64,000 nucleotides of DNA from positions 124,779,572 to 124,843,571 of the forward strand of contig OX336389.2 of assembly GCA_946902985.2 (NCBI GenBank), given 5' to 3'. Position 1 is the stretch's first letter, and each line of letters begins with the position of its first letter. Below the pieces are notes generated by a model. It saw only the letters and a list, made by a program, of their open reading frames with translations, did not search any database and had not been told where the DNA came from. The DNA is from Meconema thalassinum. Lineage: Eukaryota; Arthropoda; Insecta; Orthoptera; Tettigoniidae. The position numbers and the translations under genes were made by a program. This document shows positions 55,027-64,000 of the stretch, in pieces.

Positions 55027-56005
55027 GTACAGTACAGCTGGAATGGTTTTGTTCCAAAAACCGTGCTATGGTTGGCTTTTTGTAAATCGTTAGAAAAGCA
55101 CAAAAAAAGCTTAACTCTAAATTTCGGAATAATTTGTAGTATCATGTTGTCGAAAAACTCAAAAAAAATTGAAAAGCGTTTTTCTCTGAATTTACGTATT
55201 TTAAAGAAAAGTTTTTTTAAACAAAGAATGTAGAGGACATTGACACCAACAATTTTGTCTCATTGAGGTTATGTCATACGTTTTGAAATGCAGAGGCTAG
55301 GTGGCGCCAAAATTTCCTGAAAAGTGTTTTTTTCACTTTTTGTCCTAGAAAAAATTGTTTTTTCACAAAAGAGTGAATCAGAAATTTGTTCCTCTAAAAA
55401 TTGTCTGCAACATTTATTTAAACGATTGTTTCCTCCGACTTACCGTTTCAAAGTTATAGCCCAGCAAATGCAACGCTGCGTAGTCAAGGCTACTATTGTT
55501 ACTGCGGAGAGAGCGGTGGGCATAGTTTAGACCGGGACCGGTGTCTGACAATTTTCACATTTCGGCAGACTATAACTTTGGAACGGTAAGTCGGAGGAAA
55601 AAGATGTTTCAATGAATGTTGTAGACAATTTTGAGAGGAACAAATTTTTGATTCGCTCTTTTGTGAACAAAACTTTTTTCTATGACAAAAAGGGAAAAAA
55701 CACTTTCTTGGAAACTTTTGCGTCACTTAGCTTCTGCATTTCAAAACGTATGACATGACCTCAATGAGACAAATTGTATGTGACAATGTCCTCTACATTT
55801 TTTGTTAAAAAAATCTTTTAAATACGTCAATTCAGAGAAAAACGCTTTTCAATAACGTTTTGAGTTTTTCGACAAAATGATCGTGCAAATTATTCTGAAA
55901 ATTAGAGTTAAGCTTATCTTGTGCTCTTCTAACGATTTACTAAAAGCCAAACATAGCACGGTTTTTGGAACAAAAGGGGTTTCTTCTGTGCAGCTGTACT
56001 GTACT
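55027..56005. mobile_element. 979-bp fold-back element with ~440-bp arms
   Basis: AGTACAGTACAGCTG at 55027 pairs with CAGCTGTACTGTACT ending at 56005. The arms (about 55027-55470 and 55560-56005) are inverted copies throughout, with shared phrases CCAAAAACCGTGCTATG, CATTGAGGTTATGTCATACG and CCGACTTACCGTT. The central unpaired part is about 90 bp. Mispaired ORFs of 68 and 75 codons are the two arms read from opposite strands. No transposase. Confidence 0.9.
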
Positions 56006-57045
56006 ATACGTCAGAATGCCAAGAGATAGCAACCAGAAGGCCGTTCGCTACATGTACCTCAGTGCTCTCGTCTAATGTGCCCCATTGCGTTATGGAACCT
56101 CGAGCTTCGAGGCATTACCACCAGCTTATCCATAGATTAGTATGATATCCGTGTACTCGTTGTTGCTGAATACACCACCTATTGTCAATATGCTGCCAGC
56201 TACTGTCGTGTTGCTGAAACACATATTACGCTCTCATATGCGAGGTTTCATAACGCAATTGGGCGCATTAGACGGATATACCAAACGTCAGGTCAAGTCC
56301 TGAGGGATATATCCCTCCGCGCATCTCCTCTCTCTCTCTCTCCTTTCTTGTGTTTCCGGCATGGAAACTCTAGATTGCCATCCCTCAACTTAGTACAGTA
56401 TATACAGTACATATACAATCATTTGTTTGCTCCTTTTACTCAACTTCTCTCCATTTTTATTACCTTTGAAGTATTTTATTGGCGATTCAAGCTTTACATC
56501 TCCAGTTTGAACACGTTGTCTATTTGAGGAAACCATGTTTAACTTTGTGCATTCGTAACAGTGTTGCCAACCTTTGAGCCTGATTCGCTATAAAATCGAA
56601 TAGTTACTCGGATGCTCTTTTGCCGCTCAAACAAGGGTCGTACAAAACAAAATGTAATATAATATCAAATTCATACTGAATTACTCTGCTTATAGTTCCA
56701 AATACCACTAAAGAAGTATGTTCACACACACAATTCATCACATGAAAAGCAAAGTTGGTAAAGCTCCCAATTAACGTGAAAATGAAAAATGTATTCATAT
56801 ATTTTTACAAAGGAAATCGTGAAAAGTAATCGACCCAGCTTATGGAAACATAGCAAGACGTGCTGGAAAATGTTGTACGCCAAAACAAGCAGAAATGTGT
56901 GAACTATTTCCTGGCGCGTTAGCCCCTTCACAGACCAAAACATCAAAGGGACCGCTTAGGTCTTGAGGTGACAAGAGGTATAGCGCTGAGGAACATGCAG
57001 CGAGCGGCCTTCTGGTTGCTATCCCTTCGTATTCTGACGTAGTCT
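56006..57045. repeat. Nested palindromes adjoining the fold-back element
   Basis: TACGTCAGAATGCC and GATAGCAACCAGAAGGCCG (56007-56055) are inverted at about 57000-57044. A second palindrome pairs CGTCTAATGTGCCCCATTGC (56069-) with an inverted copy ending at about 56277. A (TC)n tract is at 56328-56342. Confidence 0.8.
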
Positions 57046-57355
57046 GCCAGAATGCAGTGAGACCCCTGTTGAAATCAGTTATCAGGCATCCCATACAGCA
57101 GTAGTGTATGCCGGACTCTTATAGGTAGATTGTACGGCGAAAATTGAGCCACCAGACAAATACCTATTGTTATCGACTATTGGAAAAGGAGAAAACTAAG
57201 GGATGACACGGTTTACACGTCAAGCTAGCATCATCAGATCCAAATTATCAAGACAAACGGCTCTACAATACACTACCAAACCTACAGCGACAACCACCGA
57301 TATGCTCTGCCCTCCAAAATAAAAAAATAAAAACGTGTCAGAAACTTAGTAAGTG

Positions 57356-57693
57356 TGTTTTTTTTAGCGTATGGCTTTTAGTGCCGGGAGTGTCCGAGGA
57401 CATGTTCGGCTCGCCAGTTTTGTAGCTGCTTCGAGACGGACACCCAATGGGTGAGCTACAAGTACCGTTGGGGAGGGAAGGAGGGAAGTTGGATTGTAAG
57501 GACGAGGAGTTGGAAGGTAGCGGCTGTGGCTTATAGTTAGGGACCAACCCCGGCATTTGCCTGGAAGGAAGATGGGAAACCACAGAAGACCATCTTCAAG
57601 GTTGCCGGCGGGGGGATTCGAACCTCCTCGCCTCCCGGATGTGAGCGACTGCCATCAGTCATGCTGTAACCACCACGGCTAACTCACCCGGTA
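57356..57693 (-). mobile_element. tRNA-derived SINE, near complete
   Basis: On the minus strand the head reads GTTAGCCGTGGTGGTTACAG with box B GGTTCGAATCCCC (about 57614-57626). The core (GGTTTCCCATCTTCC, GCCACAGCCGCTACC) follows. The 3' end has GAACATGTCCTCGGACACTC and ends at a T-run, poly-A on the sense strand. A truncated copy lies at 11637-11760. Confidence 0.8.
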
Positions 57694-57892
57694 GTAAGTG
57701 TGGTAATTATTACTAATTATTCCTAATAAATATTAAGACATTAGGCACCCAAAAAAGGAACTATTAATTTTAATGTTGCAATACTTAGAAATGACGATCC
57801 CATCAAACAAAACAGTATTCCTCCTTCAACTAATCTATGAAGGCGTAGCTACTATTTCCGTGATTCAATGAAGCAATAGTCCATAAAAATTT

Positions 57893-58050
57893 ACCAGGTG
57901 AGTCAGCCGCCCCTTAAAATATTGCTTTTATGCAGCCCAACTAACGTGTATTATCATGAAGGTCGATATTTCTCTGCTTGCATTCCGTATGGTACTAATG
58001 CTCAGTAAGCATATCTCGCAAACGATACTGAACCTTATTATTCCCCCACC
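57893..58050. mobile_element. Arm of the 11238-12146 MITE family
   Basis: ACCAGGTGAGTCAGCCGCCCC, GCAGCCCAACTAACGTG, GAAGGTCGATATTTCTCTGC and CAAGCATATC-like phrases match the left arm at 11251-11405. No inverted partner was found nearby. Confidence 0.7.
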
Positions 58051-58518
58051 CGATGTGACTACAGACCGTTCGAATAATATGATGTACCTGCAGTCAATTA
58101 TTGCAGTGCAACATATCATCTGCGTTAAGATATCGTGCCAAGTGACTGGGCATCACAAATCATGAAATTAACGATTAAAACTCTGATATAATGACGTGGA
58201 GTGCGTTTGAAACAGCGAACTGGAGGAGTGACGTACCTACGAGCGCAGGCAGCTATCAGTTGCCATTCTGACACATAAAATATTACATACCAAGACCCCG
58301 TTATATCTCCGCAATGCATTCTGTTCATAATCGAGAAAATAGATACCTACGTTAATATATTTTCTTGTTTATGATGATTGTTTTTCAGGCTGATACTGTG
58401 TCGGTATACGCTCTTTTGTATATAATGTTTTCCATTATTATTATTAATATTATCCTTGGTCAGCAGTGGTGACCGCAATGTGTGCGATGATTATCTAGAG
58501 GGCATAAATGATGAATAC

Positions 58519-58580
<62 letters not shown>

Positions 58581-58581
<1 letters not shown>

Positions 58582-58905
58582 TTTTTTTTTTTTTGTCGTG
58601 TAACCTCCTGAGAGGCCGAGTGCAGGTCTTTCTAGTCGACGCCCGTGGGTGACCTGCGCGTCGGGATGAGAGATGGAATGGATGAAGATGAATGAAACTG
58701 GGCAAGGATGTGGAAGGAAGCGGCCGTGGCCTGTCAGAAGGTACTGTCCCAGCATTTGCCTGGTGTTGAAAATGGGAAACCACGGAAAACCATTTCAAGG
58801 ACAGCCGACTGTGGGGCTCGAACCCACGCGTCTACCGAGTCAGCAGAGAGCTTGGCCCCTTGACCTAACGCAGCGCTTTAGCCCGCGTAGCCACTACTGT
58901 CGGTC
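58581..58905 (-). mobile_element. SINE-B, complete, inside an (AAT)n tract
   Basis: Minus-strand copy of 53384-53699, with box B GGTTCGAGCCCCAC inverted at about 58815-58828 and a T-run at 58581-58594. (AAT)n tracts flank it at 58519-58580 and 58908-58955, so the SINE has split a microsatellite or carried tail triplets. Confidence 0.9.
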
Positions 58906-58956
<51 letters not shown>

Positions 58957-59082
58957 TGCTGACCAAGGAAAGGAGCGGAACCCTTCATAATTCCGGACGC
59001 GGTTTCCGGTGAAACGTCGGGAGATATCCTGTCTAGACCACGGCCTACAAGCCCGAATAACTTGTACTTAATTATTATTATT

Positions 59083-59416
59083 GAAAGTGAAAATCCACAG
59101 CCTGCTTCCAGTCTCCGACCGGGTCAGGAATGGAATGAATGAAGCCCCCATCTAGCGGCGAGGATATGAACTGTGCCGGCTGCCGAGGCCTGACGCACTC
59201 CTCTGGGGCAATGATTAAATGAATGACAGAGATGAAATGATGATAGTGGAGAGTGTTGCTGGAATGAAATTTTGACAGGGAAAACCGGAGTACCCGGAGA
59301 AAAACCTGTCTGCCTCCGTTTTGTCCAGCACAGATCTCACATGGAGTGACCGGGATTTGAACCACGGACCCAGCGGTGAGAGGCTGGCGTGCTGCCGCCT
59401 AAGCCACGGAGGCTTC
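59083..59416 (-). mobile_element. SINE-A copy 2, with TSD
   Basis: Minus-strand copy of 40458-40798. TACTTAATTATTATTATT lies on both sides (from 59065 and from 59417), an ~18-bp target duplication rich in ATT. Confidence 0.9.
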
Positions 59417-59699
59417 TACTTAATTATTATTATTATTATTGTATTTGTATTATTACTGTCTTCTTGTTACTATCATTGTTAGACTATTATTATTTATATT
59501 GTGAATGTAAGTGAAATGTTCTATATTTATAAGCCCTAATCTTATTGTATGTTGGGCGCTACGGTGAAGGAACTCTAAGTGTAGCCGTGGAAATACATAA
59601 ATAAATCAATCAATCAATCATACAGTTAGATTCTAAGTGTGGAAAATATTTAACTAGATAGCTTGGACGGTATTGTGCTATCAAATCTACTATTCACTG

Positions 59700-59778
59700 T
59701 AAATTATTATTATTATTATTATTATTATTGTCTTCAGCATTTATGCTCTCTGGATAATCATCGCAGACATTGCGGAAA
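59700..59778. repeat. Inverted copy of 58470-58530 with (ATT)n tail
   Basis: GGATAATCATCGCAGACATT and TTATGCTCTCT match the reverse complement of 58475-58510. Probably the 3' end of another small retroposon. Confidence 0.6.
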
Positions 59779-60490
59779 AATATTCTTGGAAAAACAAATA
59801 CCTCACTACACAACTCAATTCAGGGATCAGAGAACTCCACTCCTCCCCAAGACTCAAGACAAATAATATTCTTGGCGTATTTCATAAATAATCGTCAAGA
59901 ATTTCAATACCATTATCAGTTCAAACAAACTCCCATTTTCATCCATAAAGTATTATTATTTATTTACAGTGTTACACAATTCCTTCCCGATCCTGGCAAC
60001 AATGACCTCCTTTCTATTTTACTCATATAGTTTGTTATAAACAAATATCAATTTAATTTGTTATAAACAAATACCGATTTAAATTGGTATAAGCTAATAA
60101 CAATGTAATTATTTAACTCATGTCGAATAAAATGCAGGCCAAACTGTTTGTTTCGAAAATTGCTGAATTACGACAAGCGGTCGTTTAAAAAGAATTAATT
60201 ATCTCAAATTGAAAATGTGCCATCTAAAATGACATTAGACGAAAAGCCTAAGAAAAATAGCTCATTCTAACCATCTATCAGATACTAGAGACGAAGCATC
60301 AGAGTTAAAGTCTGCGTAAACAGGTAAATGTAACACGCCTGCATTGAAAATCATGGCCTGTTCTCCTCCTACCAACTTCTTTACAGCGCAGTGTAATTTC
60401 CTCATAGTGAAGTGCATGACGTATTACCATATATCAACACGTAGAAAAATAGTGGTTACGACATAATGCAACAAGTTTTGTGTCAGACCT
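59779..60490. other. Intergenic, nothing recognised
   Basis: No supported gene. Confidence 0.4.
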
Positions 60491-60496
60491 TCATTT

Positions 60497-61052
60497 TATC
60501 AGCTGAGGCAGGAGCATCCCGTGGCTTATGGTCCCTTGGTGAACCAAGAAGTAGTACCATCTTCCCAAGTTGTTTTCTCCAACATACTCCGGCTGAATGG
60601 TTCGACTCTGCTTCCATTTCCAGTCCCATTGTCCTGGATGATGATTTCTCGTTCGGGTTGTCCATGGTCTTCTATCAAAACAGCTGGGCGAACAGATCCC
60701 CTTTGACGGCTGTCAGGGTTGTCTTCAGGTGGTTACTGCTGCTAAGTTCATCCTCTCATCCACCAATCCACGTCCTTTTACTGTTCCATGGTAAAGCACA
60801 TGTTTCCAGATGTTGAAATAGTTACGTGCTGTAAATCTGTTGATATCGTTGCGATATTGATAATAAGCATTTCACCAGCTGCGGCAGGAGCATCCCGTGG
60901 CTTATGGTCCCTTGGTGAACCAAGCAATAGTACCATCTTCCCAAGTTGTTTTCTCCAACATACTCCGGCTGGCTGGTTCGACTCTGCTTCCATTTCCAGT
61001 TCCATCGTCCTGGATGATGATTCCTCGTTCGGGCTGTCCATGGTCTTCTGAG
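60497..61052. repeat. Direct duplication of a ~175-bp block
   Basis: GCATCCCGTGGCTTATGGTC to TGTCCATGGTCTTCT occurs at about 60511-60680 and 60890-61052. Both strands stay open in two frames, but no family was recognised. The second copy is fused to the truncated mariner gene. Confidence 0.8.
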
Positions 61053-61533
61053 TCACTGTTTCAAGGAGTCAGCGTTGCGGTAATAGACCCATTTTTCATC
61101 ACATGTGACAATTCTCCTGATAAATCTATCATCCATGGGGTTACCGATAAGCTGATGACATATATCCACTCTACGTTGAGCCTGTTCAGGGGTCAATTCA
61201 TGAGGTACAAGTTTCTTAATCTGGCGATGTATGGTATCTTTTGATGCACCAAGTTCTTCTGACAGCCTACGAGAACTTCTTTGCGGATTTTCTTCCAAAT
61301 CTCTGCATGCATTCTCAATATCCTTTAGTTTAGGTCTTCCAGAACTCGGTAAATCTGTAAGGCTTGCTTTCTTCTCCAGTGTTGAACCGTTGGAACCATC
61401 ATTGTGCCACATGCTCACTAACGGCACCTTCTCTTTCCACTTCACATATTCCTCGAGCCGCGGCAGCAGCTTTGTAATCTTGTTTCCAGTAGTGCATTAG
61501 AAGGACCCTATCCTCTAACTTTGTAAGTTCCAT
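61053..61533 (-). pseudogene. Mariner transposase, truncated and frameshifted
   Basis: ATG at 61531-61533 starts MELTKLEDRVLLMHYWK, typical of the first helix-turn-helix of irritans/mauritiana-type mariner transposases. A stop (after HVAQ) and a frameshift near 61380 separate this from DLPSSGRPKLKDIENACRDL and RRLSEELGASKDTIHRQIK (second helix-turn-helix), then LIGNPMDDRFIRRI and VTCDEKWVYYRN, which holds the first catalytic D. Similarity stops at DSLKQ, before the second and third catalytic residues, and the sequence passes into the duplicated block at 60890-61052. No mariner TIR was found beside it. It cannot encode an active enzyme. Confidence 0.9.
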
Positions 61534-61539
61534 TTGTGA

Positions 61540-62267
61540 TTTTGTGTATCAACAAATGACGACTGATACATTCTCACAATATACGCAATAACAGTCATGG
61601 CCTCCTGGAAATAGCATAGGCGAACCAAAGAAAATCAGTTCTATCTCATAAAGCACCAAACTTAAAAATCTACATTACTTACGACAATGAGACATCCTAA
61701 TTTTATTTTCTTAATCACATGTAATTTATTTCAGGTTATTCTTTCACATACTTCAGTAATTGGACCTATGTTATGTTGACCGACAGAAAGTTACAATATC
61801 AATCGGTTAAACATGTCATTTCGTTAATCTCCTTCGTGTACTTGAAGACAATTTATAAAGTGATCATGATTAAAGAGATACTGTATTTTCTAATATTGGC
61901 TTCAACAGAGGACGTCACATACGTTATCCAATGTTATTTTTCTTCTGTGCAGAAAGCGTACTGTGTCTTTGTACATTATCTGCAGTAGAATGGTTATCTG
62001 ATGACCCGATTGTATTGCTAACACAATAATAAATGTTTCGAAAGAAGATGACAACCTGCCTGTCTATTCCAGCCTACCATCCGGAAAGGAGCAACAAGAA
62101 ACCTGCGAGTGATGTGAGCAGATGTGGGATGGCTTCGAAGAGCCTTAAATTCAATAACATACATGCTGGCAAGGAAAGCCGAGTGGCGCTGCTCTGCCAC
62201 CCGCTTGGGTTGTAATGAATAGAATGAGAGAAAAAGCAATTTTATATTGTACTACGCATATTGTACT
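61540..62267. other. Intergenic, nothing recognised
   Basis: No supported gene. Confidence 0.4.
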
Positions 62268-62279
62268 ACGAATTGAAAT

Positions 62280-62611
62280 GAAAATCCACAGCCTGCTTCC
62301 AGTCTCCGACCGGGTCAGGAATGGAATGAATGAAGCCCCCATCTAGCGGCAAGGATATGTATGAGCTGTGCCGGCTGCCGAGGCCTGACGCACTCCTCTG
62401 GGGCAATGATTAAATGAATGACAGATGAAATGAAATGATAGTGGAGAGTGTTGCTGGAATGAAATGTTGACAGGGAAAACCGGAGTACCCGGAGAAAAAC
62501 CTGTCTGCCTCCGTTTTGTCCAGCACAGATCTCACATGGAGTGACCGGGATTTGAACCACGGACCCAGCGGTGAGAGGCCGGCGTGCTGCCGCCTAAGCC
62601 ACGGAGGCGTC
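62280..62611 (-). mobile_element. SINE-A copy 3, with TSD
   Basis: Minus-strand copy. ACGAATTGAAAT is duplicated at 62268-62279 and 62612-62623. Confidence 0.92.
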
Positions 62612-62726
62612 ACGAATTGAAATAACAGTAGAAATTCGTATGTACAAGAAAGGAATATCAACTGCACGAACGCCTATATGTCAGCCAGAACGGTTATAGA
62701 TAATTTGAAACCGCTATCTGTGGTCT

Positions 62727-63041
62727 GAGCTTCCGTGGCTTAGGCGGCAGCACGCCAGCCTCTCACCACTGGGTCCGTGGTTCAAATCCCGGTCACTCCA
62801 TGTGAGATCTGTGCTGGACAAAACGGAGGCGGACAGGTTTTTCTCCGGGTACTCCGGTTTTCCCTGTCAAAAATTTCATTCCAGCAACACTCTCCATCCA
62901 TTTAATCATTGCCTCAGAGGAGTGCGACAGGCTTCGGCAGCCGGCACAGTTCATATCCTCGCCGCTAGATGGGGGATTCATTCATTCATTCCATCCCTGA
63001 CCCGGTCAGTCGACTGGAAGCAGGCTGTGGATTTTTCATTG
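62727..63041 (+). mobile_element. SINE-A copy 4
   Basis: GCTTCCGTGGCTTAGGCGGC head with box B GGTTCAAATCC (about 62781-62791). The body has a ~25-bp deletion after CAACACTCTCCA, ending CAGGCTGTGGATTTTTC. Confidence 0.88.
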
Positions 63042-63430
63042 GGGGTAATTGCTCAGTGACTTGAAATAAATGATCATCCCGGCAGTAGGATTGAGAAAGA
63101 ATGAAAAAAGAAATAAACAAGGTAAAACCAGATTCAATATGGCCGCTGACATGGCTGGGTTTCATTCCTCGGACCTTCCCCAGTGCATTTGTCGAGCGCA
63201 TTTGGCTACACTGCTGGATTGTCACTGTCCACCAATGATCAATAATAGCAACATTTATTTGCATGTCTCTCTCGTCCTTTCCCCAGAGGCTGACTAGGCT
63301 AATTAGAACATCAATATTTACCGGTGCAGGAACTTAATTGAAAAGCGCCACAAATGGCCGTATGGGGTCCACGACACAGCTAGCGTACAGCCAAAATACT
63401 TGTTGCTTTTTGTAAATTCCTTTTTAGTAG
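63042..63430. other. Intergenic, nothing recognised
   Basis: No supported gene. Confidence 0.4.
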
Positions 63431-63439
63431 GTTGAGACA

Positions 63440-63660
63440 GCTTGGTCATCATCCACACGTACTTGGGTGTGTGTAACTGTAGTTGTTTGGAAAAAGGATT
63501 ACAGTAGGACACATGCCCTTGGACTTAGAATGATGTACCATTCCGAAATTTGCCCAGAATGTGTGTGAAAGATTGAGGAAAAACCACGCTCATAATGGCC
63601 GCAGTCAGTGCCGGGATTACAACCTTCAATATCTAGACTTCACCTTCCTCTTGCCGTCGT
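63440..63660 (-). mobile_element. Degraded SINE (GTACTTGGGTGTGTG type)
   Basis: ACGTACTTGGGTGTGTG, GATGTACCATTCCG and GAAAAACCACGCTC follow the order of the 9398 SINE, and CCGGGATTACAACC is a decayed inverted B box. Confidence 0.5.
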
Positions 63661-63806
63661 AATGGGTGAGTTAACGCACGTGGTGAACTGAAATTCAGTC
63701 TGTCAAAAAGTGAGATATTGTACATCTCGTCGAGGAGTGTGATGCTGAACGTTACATATTGTGTTAGTAAGTATGCAGTACCAGTACGTGAATAATTTCA
63801 TTAGAC

Positions 63807-63935
63807 GGAATAAAAACAAGATGTTCAGTAAAGAACATATAGCCTACTTTCTCCTAAATGCATGGGTATTGTTATAACTCTTTGTCCTTTTCAAGGAGTA
63901 TGATTGAATGTTGGTTGTAGTAGCTTGTTGAAATA
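63807..63935. repeat. Dispersed ~130-bp repeat, copy 2
   Basis: Matches 49370-49500 (AAAGAACATATAGCCTACTT). Unknown family. Confidence 0.7.
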
Positions 63936-64000
63936 CAACGTGCTATAGGGATATTAAACATGAATATGAGGTGCCCTTTGCTAGTGCTACCTCTGTACCA

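Noticed and set aside
58460..58798. ORFs with poly-Tyr or poly-Ile runs
   Set aside because: Products of (AAT)n and of a SINE-B, not a gene.

Overview
The window looks like repeat-dense, non-coding DNA from a large animal genome, most likely an insect. I suspect a polyneopteran (orthopteran, phasmid or cockroach-like) from the tRNA-derived SINE families, the TACAGGGT transposons and the mariner remnant, but I cannot prove this without a search. No intact host gene, true tRNA, rRNA or CRISPR array was found. Almost every coding signal belongs to a mobile element, and most of those are broken. One short exon-like stretch at 49659-49762 is the only candidate host coding sequence.

The centre (19558-42257) is a clean nested insertion. 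An outer LTR retrotransposon on the + strand has ~1.5 kb LTRs (before later insertions) and the 4-bp target duplication ATAG. It contains a 47-codon tandem repeat in a gag-like gene, fragments of protease and RT, and a ~1.5 kb minisatellite where the rest of pol should be. An inner Ty3/gypsy element on the - strand (22318-36184, TSD ATAC) sits inside the gag repeat array. It has ~3.8 kb LTRs, a tRNA-Lys-like primer site, a coiled-coil Gag, and a PR-RT-RNaseH-integrase Pol carrying two in-frame stops and one frameshift. A third, older copy of the same long LTR enters from the left edge (1-2342) in the opposite orientation.

Left of the nest (2343-19557) are tRNA-derived SINEs, a ~726-bp retroposon with an (ATC)n tail, a broken CR1/jockey-like LINE, a MITE with long inverted repeats, a rearranged RTE-like LINE inserted in a repeat whose unoccupied paralogue is also in the window, a 64-bp tandem repeat, and a TACAGGGT fold-back element carrying only a helix-turn-helix domain.

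Right of the nest (42258-64000) are a second copy of a ~1.1-1.4 kb family with AGCCTACTTT ends, a second TACAGGGT element with a helix-turn-helix ORF, a SINE with a 19-bp TSD, a full-length 726-bp retroposon with a 12-bp TSD, an R2-like LINE remnant, a third TACAGGGT element interrupted by a smaller TA-inserted transposon that itself holds a SINE, a ~2 kb zone of nested palindromes, four copies of one SINE family across the window, and a truncated mariner transposase.

Insertion order can be read from who interrupts whom. Outer LTR element came before the inner one. The outer LTR came before a 45-bp truncated retroposon (left LTR only) and a SINE (right LTR only). The third TACAGGGT element came before its MITE, which came before a SINE. 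All positions and identities were estimated by eye.
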